DNA of 64,000 nucleotides, taken from contig CM060842.1 of NCBI GenBank assembly GCA_030762175.1, positions 48,496,001 through 48,560,000 on the forward strand, read 5' to 3'. Both the position numbers and the translations under genes were made by a program. The DNA is from Metallyticus violacea. Lineage: Eukaryota; Arthropoda; Insecta; Mantodea; Metallyticidae. Positions 30,063 through 42,440 of the stretch are shown here, in pieces (positions within the stretch are counted from its first letter, which is position 1; the number at the start of each line of letters is the position of its first letter). Under the pieces are notes generated by a model. That model was not told where the DNA came from and ran no database searches. It saw only the letters and a program-made list of their open reading frames with translations.

Positions 30063-31370
30063 TGCTCAGGAAACCTACAAAGAAACTTATGCTCATGCTA
30101 AAGAAATGGTTAACATCAATAAATTTAAAAACAAAAAAAAGAAATAGAAAACTTATTAAAACTTACTAATATTTGCATTAAACAAAATTACTTCAGCTTC
30201 AACAAAAAATATTACCAACAATTTTCAGGCCTAGCTATGGGAAAACCTTTTGTCACCTTTTCTAGCAGAGTTATTCATGAGTTCATTTGAAATATATATC
30301 ACAAAATCCTTCCGTTTAATTTTCAAGTCATAGTATAGGTATATGGATGACATTTTTTGCAATAATACTGAAGAAACACTGAATAGAAACTTCTTAATTT
30401 GTAACATGAATCTATACAGTTTACCATAGAAGAAGAGAGAAATGGGTGGCTACCATTTCTAGATTTAAAAATTATAAGAAATGGAGATTGTTTGAATTTT
30501 GGAATTTACAGAAAAGAAACACAAACAGAAAATTACATAAAAAATGAGAGTTATAACCCCATTCCACATAAATATGCGTGTTTCACAGTTTGGCACACAG
30601 AATGATGAATATTTCACTCACAGAAACAGAGTACAAATAGAATACCAACAGAATAATAACGACAGCTATAATCAAGGGTTTCAACAAAGACATAGTGATA
30701 AAAATTATCAATAAATCTAAAAGGCAAAAAATGATAAAGGAAGTTTTCACACTGAAAAATACAAAGAAGAATACAAATTCAAAAGTTTCACCCACCACCC
30801 AATTTAACACAAGTTCAAGAAAATTTTCAAAGAATATGGGATAATGTTAGCCCCAAAGAACAGATACAACATTAAGAATTTATTGGGTTGCAAGTAAAAG
30901 ACTCCATACCAACAGAACAGAAATCGGGAATTTACAAAATAAAATGTGCAGATTGTGAGCAGAGCTACATAGGCAAAACAGAGAAATTTGGAAATTCAGA
31001 TCAAAGAACATTCTAGGAATATTCGGTTTAAGCAGGTGGATAAATCAGCAGTAGCAGATCATTTATGGACCAGAAGCTATGAAATAACACTGGAAATTAA
31101 ATTGCTGAAACATCTTCACATCCCATTGGAGTTATCCACTCGGGAAAAAATTTTCATATTAAAAAATAGAGAAAACCTAATGAACTTTGAGTTTCCTCCT
31201 ATGTATGAACTCAGCAATTTCCTACTTCAACCAACAGAGGCCACCACAGGAACATCCAGGTGTCTAGTCATCGTTTCAAGTAATGGCAGTTCAGAGCAAC
31301 TGAAGATGGGAGAGGTTCTCCTGAAACACATCTTATTTTTATGTTACTAAGTGGAGTTTAGTGAAAAAAA
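30063..31370 (+). mobile_element. Penelope-like element (RT core plus GIY-YIG)
   Basis: The plus strand encodes, with frameshifts, the RT segment LGLAMGKPFVTF, the catalytic box RYMDDIFCNNTEE (near 30336), WLPFLDLKIIRN and NFGIYRKETQTENYI. After a Lys-rich linker comes GIYKIKCADCEQSYIGKTEK (near 30929), the GIY and YIG motifs of the endonuclease. The catalytic YMDD box is intact here, unlike the copies at 3.5-9.8 kb, but the frame is broken. The 3' end has ctgaagatggg, a GGGAGA/TCTCCT hairpin and gaaac at 31300-31327. Confidence 0.85.
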
Positions 31371-33290
31371 ATTAATACCCAAGTTCAGGAAATATTAGTA
31401 CTCCATTGTCAATAGCTTTGTAAGTACAATGTCTTACTTCTGTGTCTTTCTGTGTTTGTTACATGTTCTAGATAGCCCTGAAAATGAACTGACCACCCAT
31501 TCAAGAAGTACCTGTGAGATAACTGGTTCCCCAACTGAATACTGACCCCAGGCATCAGTGTGTAAGTCCATTATTGGAGAAGGATAAACAGTTTTTAAGA
31601 AGAAATGCTAATCACCAAGGAACACCATGCTCATTATTACCAGGTTCTAATTCATAAGGATTAATTATATTTTTTTGAATTCTATATGAGAGGAAAAACC
31701 AATTTAACATACATTTATTGAAGCTATAGCATTTAACTTTTTGCTGAAGTTTGCAAACGGATACTATCAAAAGCTTTTGCCAGGTAACAAACTTTACTGA
31801 ATTTTTTTAGAACAATGAATAAGAAGTTATTGCAACTAAACCCCCTGATATAGCATAATAGTTTATATATTGTTATTGTTAGCAAAAATGAATTACCACA
31901 TGAAATTTCAGCCCAGCTGAGAAGTCTAAATTATCACTAACACTGAGAAAATTTTATGATATTCATCAGAGGGAATATGACAGATTCATTAATTGGCTGA
32001 GCCATAAAAATATTAAGAATGTTTCAGAAACTTTAGTGTTGGCATATATTTCAGAAGAGTATATTATTATATAATTCTACTAATTCATTTGGTAGTTAAC
32101 ACTAGCTTATCAATTTTTATTTATTCTCCAAAGAAGGTAATGAATGATTATGTTTTCAGTAACACATAAATTGTTTTCTTAATATTATCGTAACATGATA
32201 TTCAGTTGCTGACAATGCAAACAATTTAATGATGTAATTGTTACTATGGTAATTTTATGCATGTTAAAAGCATTTTATTAATGATTTTAACCAACAATAA
32301 AGATGATTTAAAATTCTGGTAAACAAAAAAGATCGTTGTTTTAATGAGTGCCAATAATGGGACACAATGAGAAGAAATAAAATGTGTTACTGTAATGTAA
32401 AGTTAGTCCAATAACGAATCTAACTTTTCACACGCCAGTCATGTATTTTCAAGCCAATATATCGATGCACATGAAATCTTCTATGTTTATATTTATATTT
32501 TGTGATAGAAACAATAAAATTTTCAGACAAGTAAAAATTAAGTTCAGGAACATCTAATAGAGGATTCTGCACTATTGTTAACTGAATCTTCTCCTCCCTA
32601 TGTTAAAAACTTATGGGGGCTTGTTTTAAAACTGGTTATAATAATAGTTACCAGCACATTTCAAGTATCACTATGTCCACAAATTTAATTTTATTATTCC
32701 ACTTATTTAAATAAAGCCAACACTTAAGTGGTATAATGGATAACAAAGAACAAAATAGAAGCACACATATTTCTGACAACTCTTAAACAATTCTGATTAG
32801 TGTCTATCAACTTCAACAAGCATTGGAGAATAGCTTTGTAATACAACCTAAGAAATTTAGCTAAGATGTAAGAGTTGTAGCATTTATTTAATGTTGGTTG
32901 CAAACAATGCTGCTATTTGGTTTATTTGCATCCCCTGACATCCAACATGATTATGAACACTATTTCTAATATTTATTTATAATTTACTTCACAGATTAAT
33001 GATTTTAACACAATTCTGATTGTAATCTTAAAAGAAGTTAGGAACAGTGAAGTTGTTACACGTACAACTTCAGTTGGTGAAGTTTTAGTGTCACCTAACA
33101 CTGACTCATTTGTATATATAATTCTGATTGCTTATAATAGTAGTGTATTAATAACTAGCAAAAACTCAAGATGAACTTATTTGTAAATTTAGCACAATAT
33201 TTACAAAATGAAATAAATAAGCTCCTAATTTTGACTTAATCAGTGTCATTACTTATATGTCAATGAATCCTATTCTCTATAAATTAAATG
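31371..33290. other. AT-rich noncoding stretch
   Basis: Nothing recognised. If HIPK transcription starts at 37.7 or 40.5 kb, this is its first long intron. Confidence 0.6.
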
Positions 33291-33726
33291 ACCACCAGGG
33301 GTGGCCAAGGTCATTAAAGTGCAGACTTGTGAGTGGGAGGTCTGGGATTCGATTGCCACTAGGACCGTTTCTGCCAGGCTAGATTTTTCCCAGATTTTCC
33401 TCAGTCATCATAAATGGAAAATGCCTATGTGGTATCCTACACTTAGGTCTGGAACGTTTCCTTCCTTAAATTTCTGAATTTTTATCATTTCATCTCAATC
33501 ATCAGTGCCTGCCTATGGTGTCTCAGTAGTTAAAACAAGCATTAAACACTATTGAAAAAAAGAAGGGGGGGGAAGAAGGAAATAAAAAAAATTATATATA
33601 TATATATAGTAAATTATTAAAAGTGTCTCAGTAGTTAAAATGGGTATTAAACACTACTGAAAGGGGGGGGGGGGAAGAAGAAATAAATAAAAAGAAATTA
33701 AATATATATAGAGTAAATTATTAAAA
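33291..33726 (+). repeat. SINE family B with a tandem duplication of its tail
   Basis: The tRNA-like head aggggtggccaaggtcatta is followed by a B-box region (gggattcgattgcca) and a body shared with 44303-44593: ttttcctcagtcatcataaa, aggtctggaacgtttccttc and tatggtgtctcagtag. The tail from about 33519 (gtctcagtagttaaaac.. through an A/G run and tatata to taaattattaaaa) is repeated with a period near 104 bp, ending at 33726. Confidence 0.75.
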
Positions 33727-34915
33727 AAAACACATATCAGTAAATTTCTTATCTTTAGGAGATAATTTCTTAAATTGAAAACTCTATATTGAATTTTCAA
33801 TATAGAATCGGCATTTTATCTCATTAGATCACCGAGTTACTTTATTAGCCAACAATTAAAAAATTATGTTTTACTCATTTTCAATCTATATTGAATGAAA
33901 ATTCTAAGAAGTACCCAAGTCCTTTTGGATGCATAAACTCAATAGCAGTGCATAATGTAAACTCATCATTTCTTCAGACAAAAGAGATTGATTCTCCTTA
34001 AGCACCAACAATGGGATAATTGCAACTTTACACACTGATGTGGGGGGGATTATGAATCACCAGACAGGGAGGGGAAAAAACTGTTAAAAACTTTTGTGCC
34101 TATTATTCTGTAAATGAATTGATTGATGATTTTGGTTTTGTCTAAGTGTAAATGATTATAGAACTTATTTAGTACATTTCGATTTAAATGTAATTGACAT
34201 GTTCTGTATTTAATGACTAAAGTGAATAGATACAAATACACAGAATGTAGAATAAAATACTTTGAAAGTGGACTTGTTCATGTTTTGTGTGTGAAGCAAC
34301 TTCTAGTTCACATGTGCAAGCAGGGAGCATAATGCTCAACTGAAGGACAATATGATGCAGGGTTGATTCCACCCACACAAGCATTAATAGTGTATGTATA
34401 TTTAGTAGAATGTACTACTAGGGATGAAAGAGCAAGCAGAGGTGAGAAAAATGCATATGTAAATATGGTAGAATTTATTTTGCAATAGTAGTGGATGCTT
34501 GCAGTTAATACAATACGATTCAAACTTCTCTGTATGTATGCATGCCATTGGACTAAATTTATAAACAAAGTGAGTATACACATTATTAAAGCAAGTTTAA
34601 TTACAGGAGAATGAGTGCAGATAGTAATGTAGTTTTGAGTTTATGGTCACAAGTATCCTGTGGTAAATCGTAGTCATTTATTTTTCAGAGTAGCAAACAA
34701 CTAAATAATTTTCACCACCAGAATGAATATGTGCCTTAACCTCAGGTTTTTCTCAAAAATTGTGCATCTTTGAGCAATTCCAGTTTTGCTTTTATTCGAT
34801 TGTTGTATTTGTTGTTGCTATTATACTTACGAATAAGGTTATGTTTAGGTTAGTATTTGTGTAAATTAATTCATTACTTCATTTAAGAACTTTTGAAAAA
34901 TATGACATTTTTAAT
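33727..34915. other. AT-rich noncoding stretch
   Basis: No coding, RNA or repeat feature recognised. Confidence 0.6.
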
Positions 34916-35058
34916 AAATTCTGTTAGAACTCACATAATGAAGCTTGTTAAATGTAAATTATATCTAATCTGTCATCTAACACACTCTTATGCTTCACTT
35001 ACTTTTAAATACGGTGCGACCAGTTTCGAAGAGACATCCTCTCCATCTTCAACCAATT
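34916..35058 (-). mobile_element. solo Penelope end, reversed
   Basis: A near-identical reverse complement of the solo end at 19781-19973, with the same GGAGAG/CTCTTC hairpin and loop. Here ccggt is changed to ctggt. It ends at the ttctgttagaactcacataa side. I did not find a clear target duplication. Confidence 0.65.
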
Positions 35059-35620
35059 TGACTTGGTTACTATTTACATCAAAGAACAAGTAATAACGTT
35101 AGCATGGATGCACCTGTCATTTATGTTCTGATGTCACTGGTTTCTAGTGCATTTTTACTATTGGTACAATTAAATTATGGTATTAGCACACTATGCTGCA
35201 ATTTTTTTCATTGAATTTCAACAAGATGCACATTTTGGGATGGTATATAGCTTACTAGCTTTTAACAGTCATTTCATCTCCTGATACTGTTTTTATTCAC
35301 TCTCCTGTTATTCCAGGCAATTTTAAGAGTTTATTTCTATGGTGTGCATATACACGAGTTTCATAAAAAAAAAAAGTATGTTTCAAAGTGTTGCAACCTC
35401 TTAGGATAAGAATACTTTATTGCTGGCACAGTAATCCACAAATAGCTATGGTGATTTTGACTCATACATTTAAATGAATAGCTTCTAAATAGCCCAAATT
35501 ATAAGCTTAGTTTAGTTTCTAGAGCATTCTGTGAGTTCTCGAAATTCATAACACATATGAGCATAGAATTTGTCATTTACAATGATTACAATAGTATCCA
35601 TTCTACATAAATAAGAAACA

Positions 35621-35656
<36 letters not shown>

Positions 35657-35814
35657 TTCTTGCCATTGAAGAACTCGCAGTAGTTCGAAATATAGCAATT
35701 TCAAGTGTGACTCTTTCTCAGTGTTTTATCTTTATCTACTTTATTATTAGTGTTAATGTTTATATACACACACACACACACACACACACATTGATATAAA
35801 AACAAATGCAATGT
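35059..35814. other. noncoding stretch with microsatellites
   Basis: Contains an (AT)n run at 35624-35654 and a (CA)n run at 35765-35790. Otherwise featureless. Confidence 0.7.
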
Positions 35815-36550
35815 TTCTGAATCAGTATAATGTATTGTCTTTCCTTTACAGAATAACAGCAGTATCTCTAAATCTAAATAAAACAAATGCTATGAAATTC
35901 ATCACTTACAGATCTCCAAATCCCCTATTATGGATAGGAATTATAACAGTGTTCTTCTATAAACCAAATACATTAAATTTCTTGGTTTAATAATTGATAA
36001 ACATCTGAATTGGAAAGATCATATCAATCTTATAGTAATTAAATATAGCAGGACATGTTATGCAATATGCACATATTAACTTTGGATTCACTTAAGACAT
36101 TGAAATCAGTTTATTATGTCTATTTCAACTAAATAACGAAATATGTTCTTATATTTTGGAAAAACTAAGTTAAAAGCTACCATGTCTTTCCATTACAGCA
36201 AAAAAACTCATGCAAATAATCACTGGTACACATTGCAGACATTCATGCAGAAACCTTTTTAGGCAATTAGAAATTTTTATTCTTACATGTAAATGTATAT
36301 CCTTCATGAACTTTTATATAGAAATAAAGAAAAATTAGTACAAAATCAAAATATACATGACAAGAATACTATACAAAAAGCAAATCTACATAGACCGGTT
36401 TCAACACTTTCCTGCCATCATAAAGTAATTTATTATGAAAGCATTTTAGCACAAAACATTTTCTTTCGCCTGAAAGCCTTGTTAAGAAAATATAAAAATC
36501 CTTCAAACCTCCTCAAAAATACACATGTAAAACGCTCTATTATTAAATAA
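35815..36550 (+). pseudogene. non-LTR retrotransposon RT C-terminal half
   Basis: The plus strand encodes IKFLGLIIDKHLNWKDHINL and SRTCYAI. With frame breaks it continues with a line resembling FYFGKT..FLLQKKxIRII.GTHCR, then YILHELLYRNKEKLVQNQNI and HRPVSTLSCHHKVIYYESIL. This order is the thumb and post-RT region of a widespread insect non-LTR family. The catalytic part is absent and stops are present. Confidence 0.65.
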
Positions 36551-37477
36551 TGGCATATATGAGTGACAATATTGTTATATTCATGTAAAAACATTGTATT
36601 GATTTTATATCAATGTATATGTACAAAGCAAAATTTATGTGACTGAGTGATTTGTCTGTTTCTGTTTCTCTGTTTTTTGTTGTCTTGGCTGAGTTGTTCT
36701 AGGTGTTGGTTTTTCATTTTTATAGTAATCATTTAAGCAGATTCAGAAATTTTTTGTAAATGTAGAATGTGTGGTAAATATGAACAACAAATTACATGTT
36801 CATAAGTCTCTGTGACTACCTTGAGAACCTCCGAATGCTTCAATAACTATAAACTAAACTACAGCCTGCAATTATTTCTTTTCCTTGTCACACCTTACAT
36901 TAACCTAATATTTTCAAAGCAAACCTTTGTTAATCCTACTTTTACTTAAATTAGTTCTTAATTACAATAAATGTTTTTTTTATGCTTTGTCTCAAATTTG
37001 GTTGAAGAACATTAACATTTTGTACAATATATTTTGGGATGATTGCCAAAGACTAGGGATATTTCAGTGCTGAACTGAAATCTTAGTACTAATTAACCAC
37101 AAGAAATGTACTCCACAGAGGTCTAGTAATGTATCTGCATAAATTAAAGGACACTATGATTGCACTTCTCGCGCTATTTTCTTTTTAAACCTGGGACTTA
37201 TCAAAAATGTTTATTGTTATGCTAAAACTTACAAGGATCATGAATAGCATGCAATCTTAAATGCTTTAATGCACTCCATACCCTACCTATTAATCTTCAC
37301 ATTAAATCTAATGAGTCTAGCTTAACCAGTATTTTATTTTACAAAGGCAGACCGATGCGAGTTCCAGTTATCACCAAACGTCATATAAACATCAATAATA
37401 CCTGGTAATTGTTGAGTACTACTTTAACGCAACCACCTTTAAAATATTCTCTACGCTTCAGGTAATACAGTACTTAC
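36551..37477. other. noncoding stretch
   Basis: AT-rich. Nothing recognised. If the small exons to the right belong to HIPK, this lies in the intron that follows them. Confidence 0.5.
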
Positions 37478-37601
37478 TATAAGCCCGATTTTCTTTAAAT
37501 AACACATTTTTCCATAAAAATGTTTAGGTTTTACTCCACAGCTGTGGGCCAAGATGTCGGACCCGGAAAAGTCTCCGTCAACGCTATACCATTGGACGAC
37601 A
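37478..37601 (-). CDS. candidate upstream exon (possibly HIPK 5' exon)
   Basis: 124 bases between a T-run acceptor (gtattttttttacaag) and a consensus donor (gtaagtac). The open frame reads SVVQWYSVDGDFSGSDILAH, then SCGVKPKHFYGKMCYLKKIG and LI. It takes phase 2 from the exon at 37648 across a 46-base intron. It ends in phase 0, the phase of the HIPK exon at 28315. It is GC-richer than its flanks. I recognise no domain, so it may be lineage-specific N-terminal coding, or 5' UTR that happens to be open. Confidence 0.35.
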
Positions 37602-37647
37602 CTTGTAAAAAAAATACAACTTAGAAACATTAAACATAATCTTTTAC

Positions 37648-37735
37648 CTCTCACTCTCCTGTTCTGCCACTAAGGACTCCTCTATCATAGTGACAACATC
37701 CGGAACAAAGAGGTCCTTCAAATATCAGCCATCTT
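37648..37735 (-). CDS. candidate first exon with promoter-like context
   Basis: Ends at the donor gtaaaa (37647). An open frame begins at the ATG at about 37690 (MIEESLVAEQESE). An earlier ATG lies in caagatggctgat (near 37733), a YY1-type core-promoter or start-site motif, but its frame stops after four codons. Splicing the 46-base intron keeps the MIEES frame open into 37478-37601. CpG-containing sequence with cgtca motifs lies just upstream (37741-37800). Coding status unproven. Confidence 0.3.
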
Positions 37736-38220
37736 GAAATGACGGGCGTTTTGTGATATTGTCCTCCGCAAATATCACTTACACTCAACAATTACTAACG
37801 TCACACGGATCATGTATACTAATACATGCACTCCCCTGATGCACAGCGGGTATTTTGAGTGGGTAAATATAACATTTACCCAATATTTCTGACGTTTTCA
37901 CTTCATGCCTTTTCACACACATTCAATACAGATTATTACGTACATCGGCCACCGAGACGAAATCTTGCGAATATGAAGGAAATGTCGGAATCCAGCGCAG
38001 TTCAGTTAACCTTATTCATTTATAATGTAAAGTTAAGTATATTATTTTGCATATTTCAAGTGTTTCAGTAATAGACTAAAGGTAATCAATGTCTCAGTAC
38101 AGCAGAAGTTCCCTCTGAACGACTAAATCTATCTCCGTGCCTCGTTATTCTCGATTCCGAAGAATCCCATCAACCTAGGTGCGCCAACGTCATCTAGCGT
38201 CAATTATTGTTAACAAGAGC
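37736..38220. promoter_or_regulatory. candidate promoter region
   Basis: Less AT-rich, with several CpGs and cgtca or cgtcac elements (37798-37804, for example). It sits upstream of the candidate minus-strand first exon. No TATA box could be placed with confidence. This is a guess from composition and position. Confidence 0.25.
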
Positions 38221-39140
38221 GGAAATAAGATACATGCGTCTACTGTTATCCTAAATGGAAATCGAAGTTTTTTAAAATAATATTCGCGGATATAATGATG
38301 AAAACCAAATTAGGCGAAGTAGAACGCTATAAAATTAGATGTTATTCATAAAAATCAAAGTTTGTAATGCTAATCGTAAAACAACTTTGCACTAAAATCT
38401 AATGTCTCACTTAAGTTATCACTTGAAATATTGACAATTTAATAATCATGTAAACATGCAAAAGATAAGGGATTAACAAAATTTTGTAAAATATTTAACA
38501 AGTGGTAATTAATATTCTAATATAACTGCGGCTTACTTTTTCAGCTACAGAAAAATAATTCTCATTTGGCTACTTTATTAACATAGAAATTAACAAAACT
38601 CCAGTTCAGAACCTTATATACAGAAAGAAAAAAGAAATGTAAATTTGTAACAAGTAGATTAAGGCAAGTTCATAACGAAAACTCCTTTTTCTTAAGTCTT
38701 ACTTTAAACCACCTTTAAATTGACTGCCTGTTTTCGGAGCCACAGGTGATGACGTCACTGCTGAAACAGAATGACGGAATGGAAAGCCCGTTTTAGATGC
38801 GAATGACTAATACCAGTTGATGAAATACCATTTTAAGTGTGCAGTCATATTCCGTGAACAATATTAAACATTCATATGGACTTATTGCTCTAATCTATTT
38901 ACGTTGTCAATTAAATTTATCTATGCGAAAGAAAGAAACATATGCTCATTTGTAGTGGCTCGATGCAGGATAAGAATGAATGTCACTCTCAAAGCGTCTT
39001 CAAATTCTGTATACAATTATGTTAGCTTTCTGAAACTAATTACAATAACAATTGAGAAAATACATTTATACACAAATATTGCGTTTATCGACATGAACGT
39101 AATCATCCCTCTCGGTAACCCTCGATTCCCCACATACCTT
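38221..39140. other. noncoding stretch
   Basis: AT-rich with a few CpG-bearing patches near 38740-38800. Nothing recognised. Confidence 0.5.
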
Positions 39141-39365
39141 TGTCGGTCTTGGTGGTGTAGTGGTAACCATACTTGCCTTCTAAACCCAAGATCTCGGGTT
39201 AAAACCCGGCCAGGATCGATGGATTTTTTCGGGCGTAAAAATCCTAAATATGGCTTCCTTCTGAAGGGAAGTAAAGCCATGGGTCCCGTGATGTACATTC
39301 ACGGCACGAAAAAGAACCTTGAGCTCGAAAGAAAAGGCCTCTGAGCAAAATTTGTCGGCCAAATC
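39141..39365 (+). repeat. SINE family A, nearly full length
   Basis: A-box tggtgtagtggtaacc, B-box cgggttaaaacccg, then gatggattttttcgggcgta, the assgccatgggtcccgtg-like body and tcgaaagaaaaggcctctga. The 3' third is replaced by CT-rich sequence. The ctcgattc flanks at 39120 and 39439 may be a worn target duplication. Confidence 0.8.
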
Positions 39366-40431
39366 CTCCTTCACCCTTCCTTTCTCTCTCTCTCTCTTGC
39401 TTTCTTCCATTCCCTCCCATAGACAAAGGTGATAAAAACTCGATTCTCTGCCACACAAAGTGCCATAAGTACTTTCTTTTAGTAAATATACGTAATTTCT
39501 AAAACCAATATTATATTATTAATTATAAAGCGTAATTGTGGAAAAAAAAAAAAAAAAAAAAAAAATAGCAGCAGTTAGTGACTATATGGCAAGCAAGTTA
39601 ATGGGTGATAATTGAATGGGCTAAAACAACTGCCAATATTGTTTTAACTCGAGCAAAACTTAATAGTTATACAACATTTGCTTTCTTTTTGACCTTTTAA
39701 AGAAAATGACATTAAACAAAATAAAAATAAATTGCGCTCTTAGTTGTCCAACTCAGACTAGATAGATATATTAAAAATCTAACATTTTATCTTAAAATTA
39801 AAAAAGTTAGCTGAAGGCTAGATCACACTATCCCAATATTGCGATGCCGTATCTTATAATGCCCTTCCAATTCTAAAATAAATGTTTTAATTTTTTTTTG
39901 TATCATAGGCTTAAAATCCGGGATACTTCGTTAATAATAATTATTGGCAGGGTAAAGGATATCCTGACATAAGTGTATATAATTTTAAAGGTACATTTCA
40001 AAATATGATTTAGTTACCTAGTTTACACCTAAGACAGTACGAAAGTAGATTAAGCGCGCCTGTTTATGGGCTATTGGTAAATAATAGGACTATGAGAATC
40101 AGGTTATATTCTTTTTGGGGGCGAGAGGATGAGCTGGGATGGGATAAAATTGGCGTGCTTGCTCATTTACGTCATTAATGTATCCATTTCATAAATCGCC
40201 TCGAAGATTTGCAAGTTGACATGGGCCGATAAACAGTTACAAATAAATACAGTAGTGTTATTATAAATATCACGTTAAAATAATTTACTTTGTAGGTATT
40301 AACAATAGCCCGTATTCAACATGTAAGAACTTTCTTTTGTGTGACGAGACATAAATATGCCCGTAAAATCATGATGGAATGCCATTATCCTACATGATCC
40401 GAACAAAACAAAATAAAGCAATAATACTTAC
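39366..40431. other. noncoding stretch with poly(A)
   Basis: Contains a (CT)n patch at about 39381-39400 and a 25-base A-run at 39541-39565. No gene seen. Confidence 0.6.
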
Positions 40432-40565
40432 ACAGCATTGAAGATCATCTCAATGAAGACTTGAGATGCGAGTGCAGTTAGTTACGGTGAAGTAAACCGC
40501 TTCAAAGTAAGAGCAATCATACGATGATATCACTCGCAGATGGAATCGCTAGTTTCAGAAAACTG
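40432..40565. promoter_or_regulatory. candidate bidirectional first-exon region
   Basis: Two consensus donors face outward. On the minus strand an exon would end at 40432 (gctgt|gtaagtat). On the plus strand one would end at 40565 (aaactg|gtaagttg). The plus side has an open frame from the ATG at 40524 (MISLADGIASFRKL), and the minus side a short open frame ending MIFNAV. Downstream exons are not identified on either strand. The minus exon could be a HIPK leader, but its short frame would not match the HIPK phase. Confidence 0.25.
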
Positions 40566-40768
40566 GTAAGTTGTTGGATATATAATGTTCTTGGAGGCCT
40601 TCGGCCATAAAACTATCTAAGAGTCCCAAGAAATCAAAGCCCTAACCTGGAAATTTGCACCTGGAGAATATCTCAATTCACAAAGTTTTGAATAAACGTT
40701 TACAGTTTACAAGCTACAGAGTTGTTACAGACAGTTCGGCCAACCCAAAAGATTTGATTTTGTATTGT

Positions 40769-41385
40769 AGATGCTTAATGAGATGGACAATGTTGAACAA
40801 TTCTTACAATTTTGTTTAATGATGAGGCGCTGCCCCATGTGTCTGGTCATGATCTATATGATGTGATGAGGGCTAATGAACTGCCGCAAGCCTCTATTGA
40901 GCATGAACGTGTCAGCTCAAAAGTGTACATATGCTGTGCCTCACACATAAATGGGTGATGGGCACATTTTTCTTTATAGAACCAACAATATCAAGCAAAT
41001 CTCTTATATTTGGAACTGTATGCAGTGTCACAAAATGAAGATGGAATATCATCTTACAACAAGATGGTGCTTCTCCAAACTATAGCTACATTGTTCGTGA
41101 GCTTCTGGTTATACATTTCAACGATATACGTTCAAACATTTTCCTGGGGCTACATAAAGCATCGTGTTGATATTGCACATTTGAAAAAAAATTACAGAGC
41201 CTCTTGTGCTTAGTGTGTGTGGTAAGGCCACATTGCATTAAACGTGCAACGAAAAACTCTATGAAATAAGTACTTGTATAAATCTTCTTGAAATAGTTTT
41301 TATTTAGTATGTGTTGAAATTTTATGGTGATACCAATAAACAGTACTGAAACCGACCATGACTTTATAAACATCCTGTACTATTA
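40769..41385 (+). pseudogene. IS630/mariner-type transposase remnant
   Basis: The plus strand encodes, with frameshifts, DEALPHVSGHDLYDVMRANE, ASIEHERVSSKVYICCA, then LELYAVSQNEDGI, where the family normally has LELYAVPQ, and a damaged QQDGAPP region. It continues to SWGYIKHRVDIAHLK (family: WGYVKDxVY). The right end tttataaacatcctgta looks like a terminal inverted repeat. Catalytic residues are largely lost. Confidence 0.6.
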
Positions 41386-42039
41386 TCTACCTTTAATAGG
41401 TATATTTGGAATTAAAAATTACTATCCATTAGATTTTAAGAAAAAATATTAAAATTTCAGTCCGTTATTTCTTCGGAAAGGTAAACAAAATAAATTTAAT
41501 AAACGCAGAAAATGAACGCAGTTTCTGTCGGCGCTTGAAATTATCTACTATAGCTTTTCAGGAACAGGACAGTAAAAATGTTCTCTCAGTAATCGAATCC
41601 ACCAGTTATAAATCAGATACATGGTTGCTTGGCAATGGAGAAGTTTCTCCCAAGGAAAATTGTTTTTCATGCCACTCCACCCTCCCCCCCAAAAAGAATC
41701 TTTACGTCCTTTATCCAAAGGGCAACAGTTTTGCCTGAAATATGGCTCAATATTATGATTATGACTAGAAAGATCCATTATCCCAATATCCCTGTCAATT
41801 TAATATTTTAAGGATCTTAGCATTAGAAAAGGGAAGAAAACTATAAGTGCCAGAAATAAAACTTAAGACAACCAATAAACCAGACTGTTTTTTTTTGTCT
41901 TGATTCTTATAGGAGAGCAGTGTATATGGTACTTATGCCATTGTGAAATTCTGGATTTACAGATATAGTTGATTTTTATGTCTGAGAAATCTAAGAACAG
42001 AAACTGCAACCTTATGCTCTTGGATTGGACTGGGCAGAT
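41386..42039. other. noncoding stretch
   Basis: AT-rich. A few short open frames are not supported. Nothing recognised. Confidence 0.5.
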
Positions 42040-42440
42040 AGTGATAGAGCAAGATTTCGATATTTCAGCCTTGCTCAACGGCTGGCTGTTTGTGCATACG
42101 CACTTCGGGAGGAAGGGATGACGTGAGGGGACACCAGGCCAGGATCTGCTGGCGGTGGGATGCAGAGGGAGCCCCTAACACCTGGCAGACACCCTCAGAA
42201 TGGCCGATTCTATACCGGACGCCGAAGAAGAAACCTTTCCAAAACACCAGTCACTGTCACACCGCATCTATCCATCTCGCACTTTCGACCCTATTACTGA
42301 ACCAATAGAATGATATGATGAGAGAGCTGAAAACTGGCGGAAAGGAAAGATCCATTCCAGCGTAAGCAACCAGGGGAACCACAAAAAAGATCCATCCCAA
42401 TCATTCATTCTTAGTTGCCCGAGCTACAGGAAATGAAATA
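42040..42440 (-). repeat. SINE family E, diverged copy
   Basis: Shares blocks with 52600-53130. These include agccttgctcaacggctggc, and ccgaagaagaaacctttcca followed by aaacaccagtcac. It is GC-richer than its surroundings. The tRNA-like head expected at the right end is not visible in this copy. Confidence 0.5.

Noticed and set aside
35624..35790. CRISPR-like spacing of repeats
   Set aside because: Only simple (AT)n and (CA)n microsatellites. The genome is animal and there are no spacers.
39141..39215. tRNA gene at the heads of SINE copies (also at 46571, 23151 minus, 44303 and 54821)
   Set aside because: The A and B boxes are present, but no acceptor-stem pairing or anticodon arm is convincing, and the same long non-tRNA body follows in several copies.
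38904..39344. 146-codon open frame on the plus strand
   Set aside because: Its second half is the translation of SINE family A and its first half has no recognised similarity.
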